From positions 14,093,231 through 14,157,230 of the forward strand of contig NC_052671.1 in the NCBI RefSeq assembly GCF_016802725.1: a stretch of DNA of 64,000 nucleotides, written 5' to 3'. This DNA is from Solenopsis invicta. Its lineage: Eukaryota > Arthropoda > Insecta > Hymenoptera > Formicidae. The position numbers and the translations under genes were made by a program. This document shows positions 1 through 11,189 of the stretch, in pieces. The notes under the pieces are model-generated. The model saw only the letters and a list, made by a program, of their open reading frames with translations. It was not told the origin of the DNA and ran no database searches. Position 1 is the stretch's first letter; every line of letters begins with the position of its first letter.

Positions 1-959
1 CGCGTGCTTGACATGCCATAATTGTCCTCGGACGAATTAATTAGAAAGATGGTCTCTTTCAAATCGATAGTGTCCGAGTCACAAATTCTCGTTTCTCGCG
101 AAGCCTGATTTACATTCCGACTATTGATTACAGTACTTCCATTTTGTCGTTTACGTGTACAGACCGCCTCGATATATTAGGCATAGCTAATATACCAGGA
201 GCTATTTCGCAATGGCACTCCGACGTCAATACGACAAATGCGTATAATTTGTCTTCGAAAAAAACGCTGAAACATCCACAGATAATCTGATTCCTCTCGC
301 ATGCAAATTGTTCATGTGGTTCGACGGTTGTCTCTGAGCAACAGACGAATTCTCTAAACGCGCCAAATTCGCCGTATTGTTAGTGAGACGACCTCCCGCT
401 CGGTCGTGTGCTTTGTTTTGATCAACGGTTACACGATACATTTGAAATAGTCACCGACAACAGATATCATTGGTTATTTGATATCATCTGATTTAACATG
501 CTAGTTACTTCCACACGTTCCCTCTGCAGCGGGATCAATAGACAATAATTTTATATTACATGTGATTCAGTGTCAGTCGATGATACAAGCGTTGAGATCA
601 CAGATGCACGAAGAAATGTTGCCTCTCATATGAAATCACAATCCCAATTTTGTGAGTTTGTAACGAAAAAAAACTTCATAGACTTTTTTTCAAAGAGTTC
701 ATTCATTTATTTTTATTTCTTTTACATTTTATTTCTTTTCAACTGATGATCCGCTTCGCTCTTAATGTTGGGGCAATTTGCTTTTCTTAATTTTTTCATT
801 GCGCAATGAGAAATACTATGTTTATGTATTATTGTAGTACATAAAACTCAAGCTAAAGATGTAAAGATTAAGAATTTATATTAAAACATAATCACAAAAT
901 TAGTTCTTTTATAATTCTTTTCTACTTATAAAGAAAAATTGATCCGATTTGTGTTGGTC
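1..959. other. No recognised gene
   Basis: The first 530 bases are moderately GC-rich with many short frames on both strands but no recognisable domain; the rest is AT-rich. The patch could be a decayed element, but I could not name one. Confidence 0.4.
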
Positions 960-1130
960 TACTCTGTTTTAAAGTTAATTGCGCAAACAGAGTTATCAAA
1001 ATTTTACAAAATATTATCAGTACTTCTACATCTATTTTTGTAAATGTATCTACATAATTGTAAATTATAATTTAAATTTTATGCAAGATTTCGTCATGCA
1101 ATTTAATAAATGTTGTGCTATCAGGGTGTA
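960..1130 (-). repeat. Interspersed repeat family Z, fragment
   Basis: Reverse complement matches the left part of the copies at 36400 and 52150. The landmarks are ACATCTATTTTTGTAAATGT, TTAATTGCGCAAACAG and the terminal CAATTTAATAAATGTTGTGC. Confidence 0.7.
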
Positions 1131-2088
1131 TTATTGTTAAATCCTTCTTTTCTCTGTATCATTTCGTTGGTTCCTAGAGAGCTGAAACGTTAATAAACGT
1201 TCTGTCCGTCTCTCCCTTTCTCTTTGCAAATATTTCGTCATATTACAGTGAATGTGTGGCTAGCGCCATCGATCTTGGAATATAATGCAGTCATAGCACA
1301 ATTATAACACTGCTCGCAATGAAAATACAAACAACAAGATATGCGAGTGGTGACATAGCACGGCGTATAGTTGCGTTTTGGCATTGAACGTCGCCGAGGG
1401 GCAGGACAGGACCGTGAGTTAGCTGCGCGATGTGTAAACGCGCGCACCCTGGAAATTTGCAAGTAAATGGCAATTAATCAGTGTCCGTATGAATGGCCCG
1501 CTGCCGTTAATTTGTCATTTCGTGCCGCGACAATTTGCATGCGACTGTCCACCGGTCATCGAATTTGCTGTTGCGCCACGCGCGCGGCAACTACCACGTA
1601 CCGGCCAGTTTCTGTTAAGCACCCTCGCGTTTACGAGGAAGCTCTTAATATACGCGCTCTTAATATACGCCCACGCGAAGAGAAATTTCGGTTACGCTCG
1701 CAGCGTATTCTTTCGACGTAAGAATTACAGTGGAGATTTCCTTCCATTCGTACGATGTGTCCGCTTTACGAAGGTTATATTTTTTTTTGATTTTTTAATA
1801 AATTTACGGATGCTTGAAGCTTTGCATTCTTTCCGCTTGCCCCTTTGAGGGCATAAACATAAAATTTTGTAGTATTTATTAAATTTGTAATTTATTGAAA
1901 CTGTTTATTGGTACATTATTTTCATATCCAGGTAACGGTACTGCTGTTACTTGCGGCGAACTTGAATTGCACGATTGCGAGAGAAAGATAGCCGTGGAAA
2001 TATAACGAAAAGTTCCACTCTTGTATATTGAATTTCGTCCTCATCATTCGTCTTTGGAAAAGCTTCGATACTTTTTAGTTCAAAAGGA

Positions 2089-2090
<2 letters not shown>
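1131..2090. other. No recognised gene; GC-rich patch
   Basis: A CpG-rich segment runs from about 1370 to 1730. It contains an exact tandem 15-mer, GCTCTTAATATACGC, at 1641-1670. Open frames of up to 119 codons show no family pattern. Confidence 0.4.

Positions 2091-2150
<60 letters not shown>
2091..2150. repeat. (CT)n microsatellite
   Basis: Almost pure CT dinucleotide run of about 54 bases followed by TTCTCT. A looser CT-rich stretch follows at 2547-2589. Confidence 0.95.
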
Positions 2151-2151
<1 letters not shown>

Positions 2152-2612
2152 CACGCTACACATCGCTGTCGCTATCCGCGCGTCGATGGTGAAGAAAATT
2201 TCGGAATACCTCGAAACTTTATCGGCGCTCTTTCCGTTAGTTCGAAGCGCGAAAAGCGCTATCCGCGGCACATGAACGGTTTCCCTCGCTCGGAAACTTT
2301 TATTTCGCCGTTCCGCCGACATAGACTACAGGAAAATCGAGGAAAAAAAATGTGCGACGAAGAGAGAAAAAGTAGGTACGTGCAGAGATTCGTCACTCTC
2401 AATGGCAAGTACCTTCACAGGCAAGCTCGGAAACGACAAAATGTTCCTTCATGCGAAAATACACTAATTTTATGTAATATTTTTTATGACTTGTAGTTTG
2501 GCGCTGCATACATGTAAATTATTTTTATTCGTTTTATACTAGTTCTGTCTCTTTCTCTCTCACTGTCTCTCTGTATCTCTCTCTCTCTTCAACATATTCA
2601 ATAATGTTTATA

Positions 2613-2866
2613 CACGAGAAAAATGGTTTTGCTAAAGTATCTGAAAATTTAGCTGGATACAAATCTGAAAATAATTTTGTTAGGCCATAAAAATAATTAT
2701 TGCTGGACTCTCAAATTAATTGCTAAAATGTCAAACTTTTTTGCAGCGTTGCTCATCATGCTTGAACATTCATCATAATTATTTTGATTGTTCGATAAAA
2801 ATTATTTTTAGATCTGTATCTAACTAAAAGTTTAGATACTTCAGCAAAATTATTTTTTTCCACGCA
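2613..2866. repeat. MITE, long inverted arms (family with 62954)
   Basis: Left arm (ACACGAGAAAAATGGTTTTG, then GCTAAAGTATCTG) and right arm (CAGCAAAATTATTTTTTTCC at its end) pair over about 85 bases, including GATCTAAAAATAATTTT-type blocks. A unique centre of about 90 bases lies between. Internal blocks and arm order match the element at 62954-63190. Confidence 0.75.
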
Positions 2867-2892
2867 ACTAAATTAATTAAAATAAAATGTGC

Positions 2893-3140
2893 TACGCTGA
2901 AAGAAATGGAATGAACGATTTTGTAAAAAAATATAGATATCAAAATAATCGTATTGAATTATTAAAATAATTACATTGCACGGAAGAAAGGATTTGGTAA
3001 CTATTAGGGAATTTGGCAATTTTACCTTTGTTAATATTATAGTTACCAAATGCTTTTTTCAGTTTAATGTAATTATTTTATCGGTTCAACACAATTATTT
3101 TCATACCTGATATTTTCAACAAAATTGTTCTTTTAGTGTA
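2893..3140. repeat. MITE with TACRCTGAAAGAA-type ends
   Basis: Left end TACGCTGAAAGAAATGG and right end TTCTTTTAGTGTA form inverted repeats. The arms also share TCAAAATAATCGTATTG / AATAATTACATTG blocks. Ends fall at TA, compatible with a TA target. Related to 19989-20112, which has the same TTAAAATAATTACATTGCA block. Confidence 0.7.
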
Positions 3141-4839
3141 TAAAGAGTCAACGGAGTATTAAATGGGAAAAATTGAATTAATTTTATCAATACACAAATT
3201 AATTAAATTTTTTCTTATTCAATACATTAATGTAATCATATAAAATTACAGTCTTTCGATATATTATTATATCTCATATTTGTGAGAATATGCGGTTCAT
3301 ACGCTTGTCCACTGAATTGTTGAACCAATAGAAAAGAATATGTTTCTGTTTACTTGATTTCTGAAACCTGGAAATTGCGTTGGTGTCCCGCGGGAACATG
3401 CTATCTTTACATTGAATTCACCGATCACTAAGGATGGCTTAAAGCTGAACCAAAACGCATGTTGAAAGATTGTAATATTGTATGTCGAAAGATTGTAATT
3501 TTATATGATTAGATCACAATGTACTAAACAGGAAAAAATTGTATTAATTTGCAAACTGATAACTACGTTAAATCCATTTTTTTTAAATTAAAACAACAAA
3601 TGGAATCAAATTGAGGCTAATGAAAGTACAGCGCTGATATTAATGCGCAAATTTGAGTTAATAAAAATCTCAAAATTGGCCATATGCAAAAAATATCTAA
3701 TCCACGTGAAATCCGTTTTAAGAAAAATACAAATAATGTTTGATGTGATTTAAAAATGTCGATAAAAATTGTTTTTTATTAATTTCAGCTTTGGTTCTTT
3801 TTCGATTAATGTAAAAAATGTACAAATTGCCCACTGATTACAATATAATTAAAAAAATTACAATTTTTTAATTGGATTGCACATTTCTTGCATAACTATG
3901 GCCAATTTAGTCAACAAATACAAGTTAATGCTAGATAATATTCACATTTGCTTGACAGAAATATTAATGATCGAAACATGAACGTTTATTACAAAATTTT
4001 CACATGGTCCACTGCCCATCATCAGTCATACAATGATTGAATCACTAATGGGTTGCCAAATCCGAAGTGGCATCCTTCCAGAGTAACCGATGTCGAGGAC
4101 AGCACAAAGGAGAAGAAATATTCCCTCTGTAATTACATGTAATTTTTTGAGATAATTTATTTGTGAGGAATCCAGATTAATTTCTTTATTTCTTTATTTC
4201 TAATTAAACTTTTTATTTACCTTAAATGAAAGTTCATGGATGTCTGATCTATTCACTCAAAGGTTTTGTTTTTGCATATAAATTTACGTAAAGAATGATC
4301 CGCGTCACGAATTCGAAAGGCGAATAAATCAGAATTTTCTGAATACACGTCTGTAAGTTTGAGTGAAATGTCTCTCATCTTCCCACAACATGTTTTCACA
4401 TTCCACCGTACTTATCTCAGTATGTTTCATACGTGGAAAGCGTACGACGCATTTCCGTTTTCTCCCGCATTCCTTATTCTCTCTGCATTAAGCGTAAAAT
4501 TTTCGATAAAATCTATGAGAATTTCTTAAGCTCGGGCGATAAGGAAAAAAGAAGAAGAAGAAAGAGCGATACGGAAAGTGTGCGCATGTCGACGGTGGTC
4601 CCAGGAACTTCCCGATGAATCGACGGGCTCGGTTTAGCGAACTGTGGAAGTGAATTTCTTCTTATTCCGGAGTATTCGACTGTCGTCCCATGACGTACGC
4701 GCAAGATCGATTCCCGCCGTATCCACTGTTGACTGCGAATGCATTCGATGTAAAATGCAGAAAACGATCAGCGCGGTATAGCGTACGAATAGCGGAATGT
4801 CAGGGATGTGTATGCGCGCGTGCGTGTGCGTGTGCGTGC

Positions 4840-4908
<69 letters not shown>

Positions 4909-6280
4909 GTGGGCGAGGGGAGAGAGAGGGAGATTTCAGAGTTTGAGTTCGAGAATTTATGGAAATGTATTTTTCCGCGTTGCGAGTGTTGGTTTGCACT
5001 GTGGCGCGCATTTTTGCCGTGTTTCCTTACAATCACGAATATATTGCCGGCTTTCTGCGAAATTGTGTTAAAGCAACGCTCGATTACTCTCAACTAGCAG
5101 TTTGCCGCGAGTCAAATCTTTCGACGCTTTGATTATGAATGGGCGCTACGTGATTCCATTCTTCCAGAAGCGATTATTGTATTTTGGTACTTTAATGCGA
5201 TAATCCGAGAAACTTTTTGCTCTATCCAAATACACAAAGTTCTTGAATCATATTTTCTTTTGTTTTTATAGCAATGGCGAAGTAGTCTGGCTGAAAGTTG
5301 AAAACGTCGAAAATTTTCAGTACTGCGTGTCATTTAAAAAGTTTCACGTAAGAAGGATAAATTATATAGTTAATTTGCCGTAGCTGTTTGTGCATGGATA
5401 AGCATAAACTATTTATCTCGTGTTTACTATGTCGGAATATTCGCGCGATATACTTTTATACATGTTAAACTCTTTTCACTGAATTAAAATCTTTTCATAA
5501 TCCACGTAAAAATTCTTGTCTCATCTCGCCTGTCTTGACGCGCCGTTAAACTGATTTTTTTAAACAAAACGATGAATAATTTTTGGGTGCGCCGAAACTG
5601 TTTAATTTTATCAATTGTAACATTATTTTCTAGTTGTAATTAATCTATATGCATGTATATTAATTTGCATAATCAGCAATGCTGATATATATTATAGACA
5701 TTTGCATAAATAATTTACTTATTAATGCGTTATCAATTTCGATAACCTTTCGTATGCATATGGATGTATGCGAATGAAATATTATGTTAATCTTGAAGGA
5801 TGAATGCGCACAATGTGATTAATAGAATCGTCATTGATATCTCCTTTTGCGTTGGAACCATTTTGTACATCCGTTGAATTCAAGCTATGCCATGAAATGT
5901 CATCCGCGGCGCGTAAAGTCCGAGAGTCGGTACTATAAATTATGATATAGTGAGACAGGGATTGGCGAAATAGTCTGGAGTTGTAACAGGATGTGCACTT
6001 TCTAACTTGATTATTGCCTTCCCGCTGAAACGCCTCGCCCGTTACAGTTTGTATCATCTGTGCTTCCGAGAGAAGTTTCCATGAAAAAAAGGAATCAATT
6101 TTTGTAAAACTATCGATTCGCACTCGTAAAGTTGTTTTGTTATAAACAATTTAAACTAGACCGCTAAAAGGTAGCAGAAAGGTTTGAAATGATAAAAACT
6201 CGATAAACTTTAACATGTTGGCATAAACGTAGGGATTAATTAAACGTGAAATCATTCGTGCCTTTTGTGAACCATATTTG
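3141..6280. other. AT-rich, no recognised gene
   Basis: Apart from the TG/AG microsatellite at 4806, a moderately GC-rich patch at 4.3-5.1 kb and one at 5.8-6.1 kb, nothing is recognised. Frames of up to 125 codons around 4.7-5.0 kb are produced by the microsatellite. Confidence 0.45.
4806..4930. repeat. (TG)n then (AG)n microsatellite
   Basis: TG run with some GC interruptions on its left side, pure from about 4845 to 4886, then AG repeats and a purine-rich tail to 4930. Confidence 0.95.
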
Positions 6281-6548
6281 CATTGAAAGAAATATTTGGT
6301 GACATCAACCAAAGTTTAGTTAAATAGTGATCAAATGAATTTTATAGGTGTAATTATTAAATATATAATTTTGACGAAACAATTTGTAGCTGTAACCAAA
6401 CAATTATTTTTATACAACTAATTATCAAATGTTTCTTTAAAACTAAGTTTCGTTGTAATTAAGTTTTTGGTACCAATAAATACAAGACTCATTTAATTAC
6501 TATTTAACTAAATTTTGGTTGATCTCACCAAAATATTTCTCTCAGTGT
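6281..6548. repeat. MITE, 60-bp inverted arms
   Basis: Left arm (TTGAAAGAAATATTTGGTGA then CATCAACCAAAGTTTAGTTA) pairs with the right arm ending TTTGGTTGATCTCACC AAAATATTTCTC over about 60 bases. The termini carry the CAYTGARAGAAA motif seen in several elements of this window. Confidence 0.75.
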
Positions 6549-6637
6549 GTATACTATATATTAATAGTAAATTAACAAAAACTATTATCAAAGTTAGAAA
6601 ATATTAACATATGGTGCTATTCCATTCTGACTCGTCG

Positions 6638-7103
6638 TACGGTTCAAACCGTGGTTTTGTGGTTTTGCAGCAGAGATTGGGAGCGATCTAATTAAAATAT
6701 TTAATTAAACCAAACGGCATTGCAATTATGAAACTGTCTATTGTAAAATAAACTATAATAAAAAATTTGGCAAAAATTAACAAAATTGCAACAAAGATAC
6801 AAAAAATAAAAAAAAATGAGTTGCGGTCTGAGTGCCAATTCACGCTCAAAGTGCTATTGGTGTCATTCTATGTTTATCATTCATCGGACATAAAACAAGA
6901 ATAAAATGATGCCAGTAGCGTTTTGAACGTGAATTGGATCGCGGTAATAAAATACTTTTAATTGATATAAAATATAAATAAATAACAATACTCGGGTAAA
7001 ATTGTTATGGTTGTTACAATAATATTTTCTATATTTGGAAAAGAAGTGTACGCAAATTAAAGTGATATCGTTATCACTTTAATTCACAAACCACGGCGGT
7101 TAA
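6638..7103. repeat. Foldback element
   Basis: Outer arms CAAACCGTGGTTTTGTGG and CCACAAACCACGGCGGTT-like sequence pair, and inner arms at 6834-6880 and 6890-6936 (CCAATTCACGCTCAAAGTGC against its complement) pair closely. Between them pairing is patchy. A small perfect hairpin AAAGTGATA/TATCACTTT lies at 7059-7081. Confidence 0.55.
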
Positions 7104-7764
7104 GATGTGCTCACATGGGAAATAAAATTTTCGTTGCCACGGCCAATCACAGTTTGCTAAAGCTATATTTGCTGCCGTAACTATAAATTTATAAGTTACA
7201 GCAAAACGGTTTGCTGTTGCTCCCAGTGCATAAATAAAGTAGCACAACATGTATGTCTGTTCTGATCACATCGTACAGCAACATAATTAAAAAGTTATCA
7301 AAACTAACCGATGTGTTAGAGATATACAGTCAATATACTAATTAATTAATGCAGCTACTTTAAGTACACTTTTAATTATGTAGGCGATTTACGCATTCAC
7401 GCGATCGTTTCACGCGGATCACGATCGTGATCGTAAACATGTAAGACAGAGACGTTCTGATCGGACTTATTGCGCGGGATCATAACCGAACATTTCCTTT
7501 GCGATACAATAGACGATTTTCTAGAGAGTCGTTTCCGATATAGCAGATATGTTCTGTAGCTAAATTCGTGTATTGGGTAGCTAAATTCTTTTAACTAAAT
7601 AATAAATTAAATATAAGTAGCATAGGTAAGATATTAATTCTCCATATATTACAACTGTAATTTAGTTAGCCTACGCAGTTTTTAGTTATAGCAGTTACTT
7701 TTTATACTAATAAAATTTTAGTAAATATTCGTGTATTTAGTTACACAACGCTAGTTTTTACTAT

Positions 7765-8790
7765 ATTTGGTTAGAATGTACTCATATATAATTGCCTCAA
7801 CCACAAAAGATTATTGCTATCTCTCTAATGTGGTTTGCAGAACAAATAGTATGATTAGGAGATCCATAGGATATGTAGGGCACAACACTGAGAGTTTATT
7901 GCAGTTCCATTGCGATAATAAAGTAGAGAGCAGCATTACCCCAAAATTTCCACATAAAATAAAATATGTGTTGTGATCCTTCTTGTGTGTATTTTTATCC
8001 CAATAAATATCTACAGATTACCAGCAATTGTGTTTGCAATAAATTTATAGTCTTCTGGCAGAATCCGCCGATATATAATAGTGCCAGTGATGTGCAACCT
8101 ACGACCGGCCAACTCATAGTCGGAAATAAAATCACATATATTCTGTTTCATGCAAACTATAAAAATAAAGTAACATAATGAGATTTGCATGTCTTGGTCA
8201 CGTTGAAAATAATTTATACAATTTTATTGTTTGAAAATATAACTTATTTCATAAATAAATATGTTTTAAAGTATTTATTTTCTTATTACTTTTATTTCCT
8301 TATTTTCTTATTAGTAGATATTAAGATAAATGTTTCATCTATCTATTATGCACACATATATTTAAAATAATACACACAAACATGTATACATTTATACATA
8401 TATGTGTGTGTGTTTTTACAGCCCCAAGACTTTCCCTATTTTTAAAAATAATCCTCAGTTTAAAAAAGTTTGCACATCACTGAACCAATTAAGATTGGCC
8501 ACAGAGATTTTGTTTTATTTCTGCTGCCAATCTGTACCAAACTGCTAAACCGCATGTAGAACTGCTCTGTTTTTGCCACCAATTTGCTGTTAAATGTAGC
8601 ATGTGGACATTCTATTACATTTTCGACAGCATTCTGTCGTCGTCAGCTAATTATACGGTTACATTACGGTTAAAGTACGGTTATAACATCCACATAGCAG
8701 CTACACTTGTTTGTTGGGACAACAATATAGGTCACTTCCAGACGTACTATTACTCTCATAATTCTTTCATGTATGGATAGGTGAAAAATA
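7765..8790. repeat. Interspersed repeat family X, copy 1
   Basis: Matches 16677-17385 along its length: TTTGGTTAGAATGTACTCAT, TAATGTGGTTTGCAGAACAA, GCCAATCTG...AAATTGCTAAACCGC-type blocks, and the end near CATTATTA. It is interrupted by the hAT-type MITE 8085-8482. It holds short open frames but no recognisable protein, so it is probably non-autonomous. No terminal repeats found. A (TTA)n run follows directly. Confidence 0.75.
8085..8482. mobile_element. hAT-type MITE nested in an interspersed repeat
   Basis: Ends CAGTGATGTGCAA and TTGCACATCACTG are perfect 13-bp inverted repeats, of the same type as the element at 33506 (the first 26 bases are closely similar to its right end). It is 398 bp, AT-rich, with a TA/CA-rich patch at 8370-8412. 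The related repeat copy near 17010 lacks this segment, giving an empty-site comparison. No clear 8-bp target duplication is left (AATAGTGC against AACCAATT). Confidence 0.7.
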
Positions 8791-8791
8791 A

Positions 8792-8824
<33 letters not shown>
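8792..8824. repeat. (TTA)n microsatellite
   Basis: About ten TTA units at the right edge of repeat family X copy 1. Confidence 0.95.
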
Positions 8825-8826
<2 letters not shown>

Positions 8827-8919
8827 TGTGGCAATTTTAGTTTTATTTTTTTCGTATATAAAGTTAACTATAGTTACTTCTATAGAAAATTTAAGCATGT
8901 ACTCGTATGTGACTCGTCT

Positions 8920-9425
8920 GTGTATCTCAAAACATTACAAAAAATATAAAAACTTCATAGAAAGTTTTCTATTATTACGTTTGACTATCTGTGTAAAATT
9001 TGAACACAGTTCTCTTATTTATTTAAAAGTTATTTAATTTTTTATTTTTTTATTTTTTTATTTTTATATAAAACGCATTTTGCAGTGCTTATTTGCAAAT
9101 TTGATGAGGAAGTAACATTGCGAATTAAATCCAAATTTTTTACACATAATGAAGTTTTAATAAATATTTGTGCAAAATTGTATTTAGATCTATTTACTTG
9201 TTTCAGAGTTATTTATTTAAAACTGCAGCAAAATATAATCATTTTTGCTGCAAAAATCATTACAAATCAATTTTTTCGTTTACTTCTTTGCGACTGGTTT
9301 CAGAATCAAAAATCGGGATTCCAAAATGTTTTATTATTGATTAGGGAAAACAAGAATAAACCTAAAGGTTTTCAGTTTTTAAATTTTGATAACTTTTAGC
9401 TCATATTGTACAGCAAAACATCTTT
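8920..9425. repeat. Interspersed repeat family Y, copy 1
   Basis: About 500 bp matching 55315-55825 in the same orientation: ATTACGTTTGACTATCTGTG, GCATTTTGCAGTGCTTATTT, TTTACTTGTTTCAGAGTTAT and AACTTTTAGCTCATATTGTA have direct counterparts. AT-rich; short open frames run through it but no domain is recognised and the other copy does not keep them. Confidence 0.75.
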
Positions 9426-9429
9426 AATG

Positions 9430-11189
9430 TTTTTTAATTTAAAAAAACAAGGAACATCTCAATCTTTGTTAGTTCTCAAATTATCTCTGCAAAATCACAA
9501 ACTTATTCTCACGCTGCAGCAGCTTTATATGTTAATATTTTGTAACTTTGAAAATAGTTTTTTGATGTTAATATATAGTATAAATAATCCATGAAAGAAT
9601 TTTATATTCAATTCAATCCTATGCTTATATTAACCAGTCAAAGTTTTTATCTATTCCAAATCTTTTTATCTCTTCTTAACTGTATCACACAAATAAATAA
9701 AGGAGCGCCAACTTCAAGACTGAATCTTGGTGCCTAATGTTATTTTACATGTAAATCTCAAATACATTTTCAATTGTATAAACTGCCAAATCGATCATGA
9801 ATCATTAACTGAATCCAAAAATAAATCACATATTTAATTGATCAATTTTAAAAACGCTGCAAGCACCTTAGAACATTGGAAATAATTTATTGCGAAAAAT
9901 ATTATCGCAACCAGAGTTCCTTGCATCTGAAATAATCAGCAGAAACAAACTTTTCCCTTTCCTTTCTGCCTCACGCTTTTCCTGCGCGTATTCTAATTTG
10001 TCATGCTAAAGATAACACTTTAACTTGATAGTCACGCAACCGTTATTCACTTTAACGCCGTTAATTCGGCGGTACACAAGCTACACGAATTAATACAATA
10101 AACACCTGCAGGTGTTCGTTCCATGATTATTTATGAATTTGTGATATTACATCAGTCATGCTACAATCATCCGCGCGGATAATGCGGATAAAATCTACCC
10201 TACATAGGAATGTTGAAGCACACGCAGAGGTGCGCTCACGTGCAATCTCCACGTGCTATCCATTTAATCGATATCGCTTAATACATCCGTTACTTTCGAC
10301 GATTTTGCGTTACATTAAATTAATTCCATTATCGGCGATCAGAGGATACGCGGGCACGCCAATCGTTGCACTCTATTTGCGCCGGCACGCATAATTCCGG
10401 TTTACTTCCGCTAATGAAGGAGCCCCTGTACACATGTACACACGCATGCGTCCACACATACGCACGCATACTCACACCCGTGCATCCCCGTCGATACCAA
10501 TGTCGGCCTACGAATAATATCAGTAACGTAACGCAGCATCCTTTGGCGGATCGATCGAGTGTGCGAGGGGCGAGTGCGGCTCGAATTCATTCATTCAATT
10601 CCGTGCGACGGTGATTCGACCACCGGGGTCCACGCAAATGAGAGCAAATTATTGTCGTACCGGCGATAATTGAGCACAGCCACCTAATAAACCGCGTTCG
10701 GATCGCCGACTCTTCGCGGGTGGCTTCGGGTTGAGGCAATTACTACAGCCGGTGACTACCGCCGGGCAATGCCTCGCGCGCGCGCTGCGGAAACGGCACA
10801 TCAGACCAGTTTGCAGTAACTGGTATAACATTTACGTCAGAAATTATTAGTATCCGAATAGAGTCGTAGTCGCTGCGCGCGGACAGGAAGTAATTGCGCC
10901 GGCGCGGGGCAATGGTTGAGCCTCGGAAAGTTCATTCGATAATAACACGAGTCCCCTCGCGCTTCCGCGAACGACGAAGTGTGCTATTGCCAAAGTTAAT
11001 TTATGGATCAGCGAGACGCGTTTAAAGCTTTATTGGAGGAAACTTCGTTGCTTCGACGTTACGTCACTTGCCCGATGGCGTGGCCCGGGAATGGGGATTG
11101 AACATCGGCGCATACTGAACTTTCGAACACGTTCATATAACGCAAAACGCAAAATCGGGTTTGCTTTATATCAGCATTTCTGAAAAAAA
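9430..11189. other. AT-rich then GC-rich, no recognised gene
   Basis: 9430-9950 is AT-rich. 10150-11050 is CpG-rich with several short frames but no domain or clear splice pattern. It could be a promoter region of a neighbouring gene. Confidence 0.4.

Noticed and set aside
4634..5093. Open frames of 97-125 codons rich in Thr/His or Arg/Glu
   Set aside because: They are produced by the TG/AG microsatellite, which keeps several frames open; no domain.
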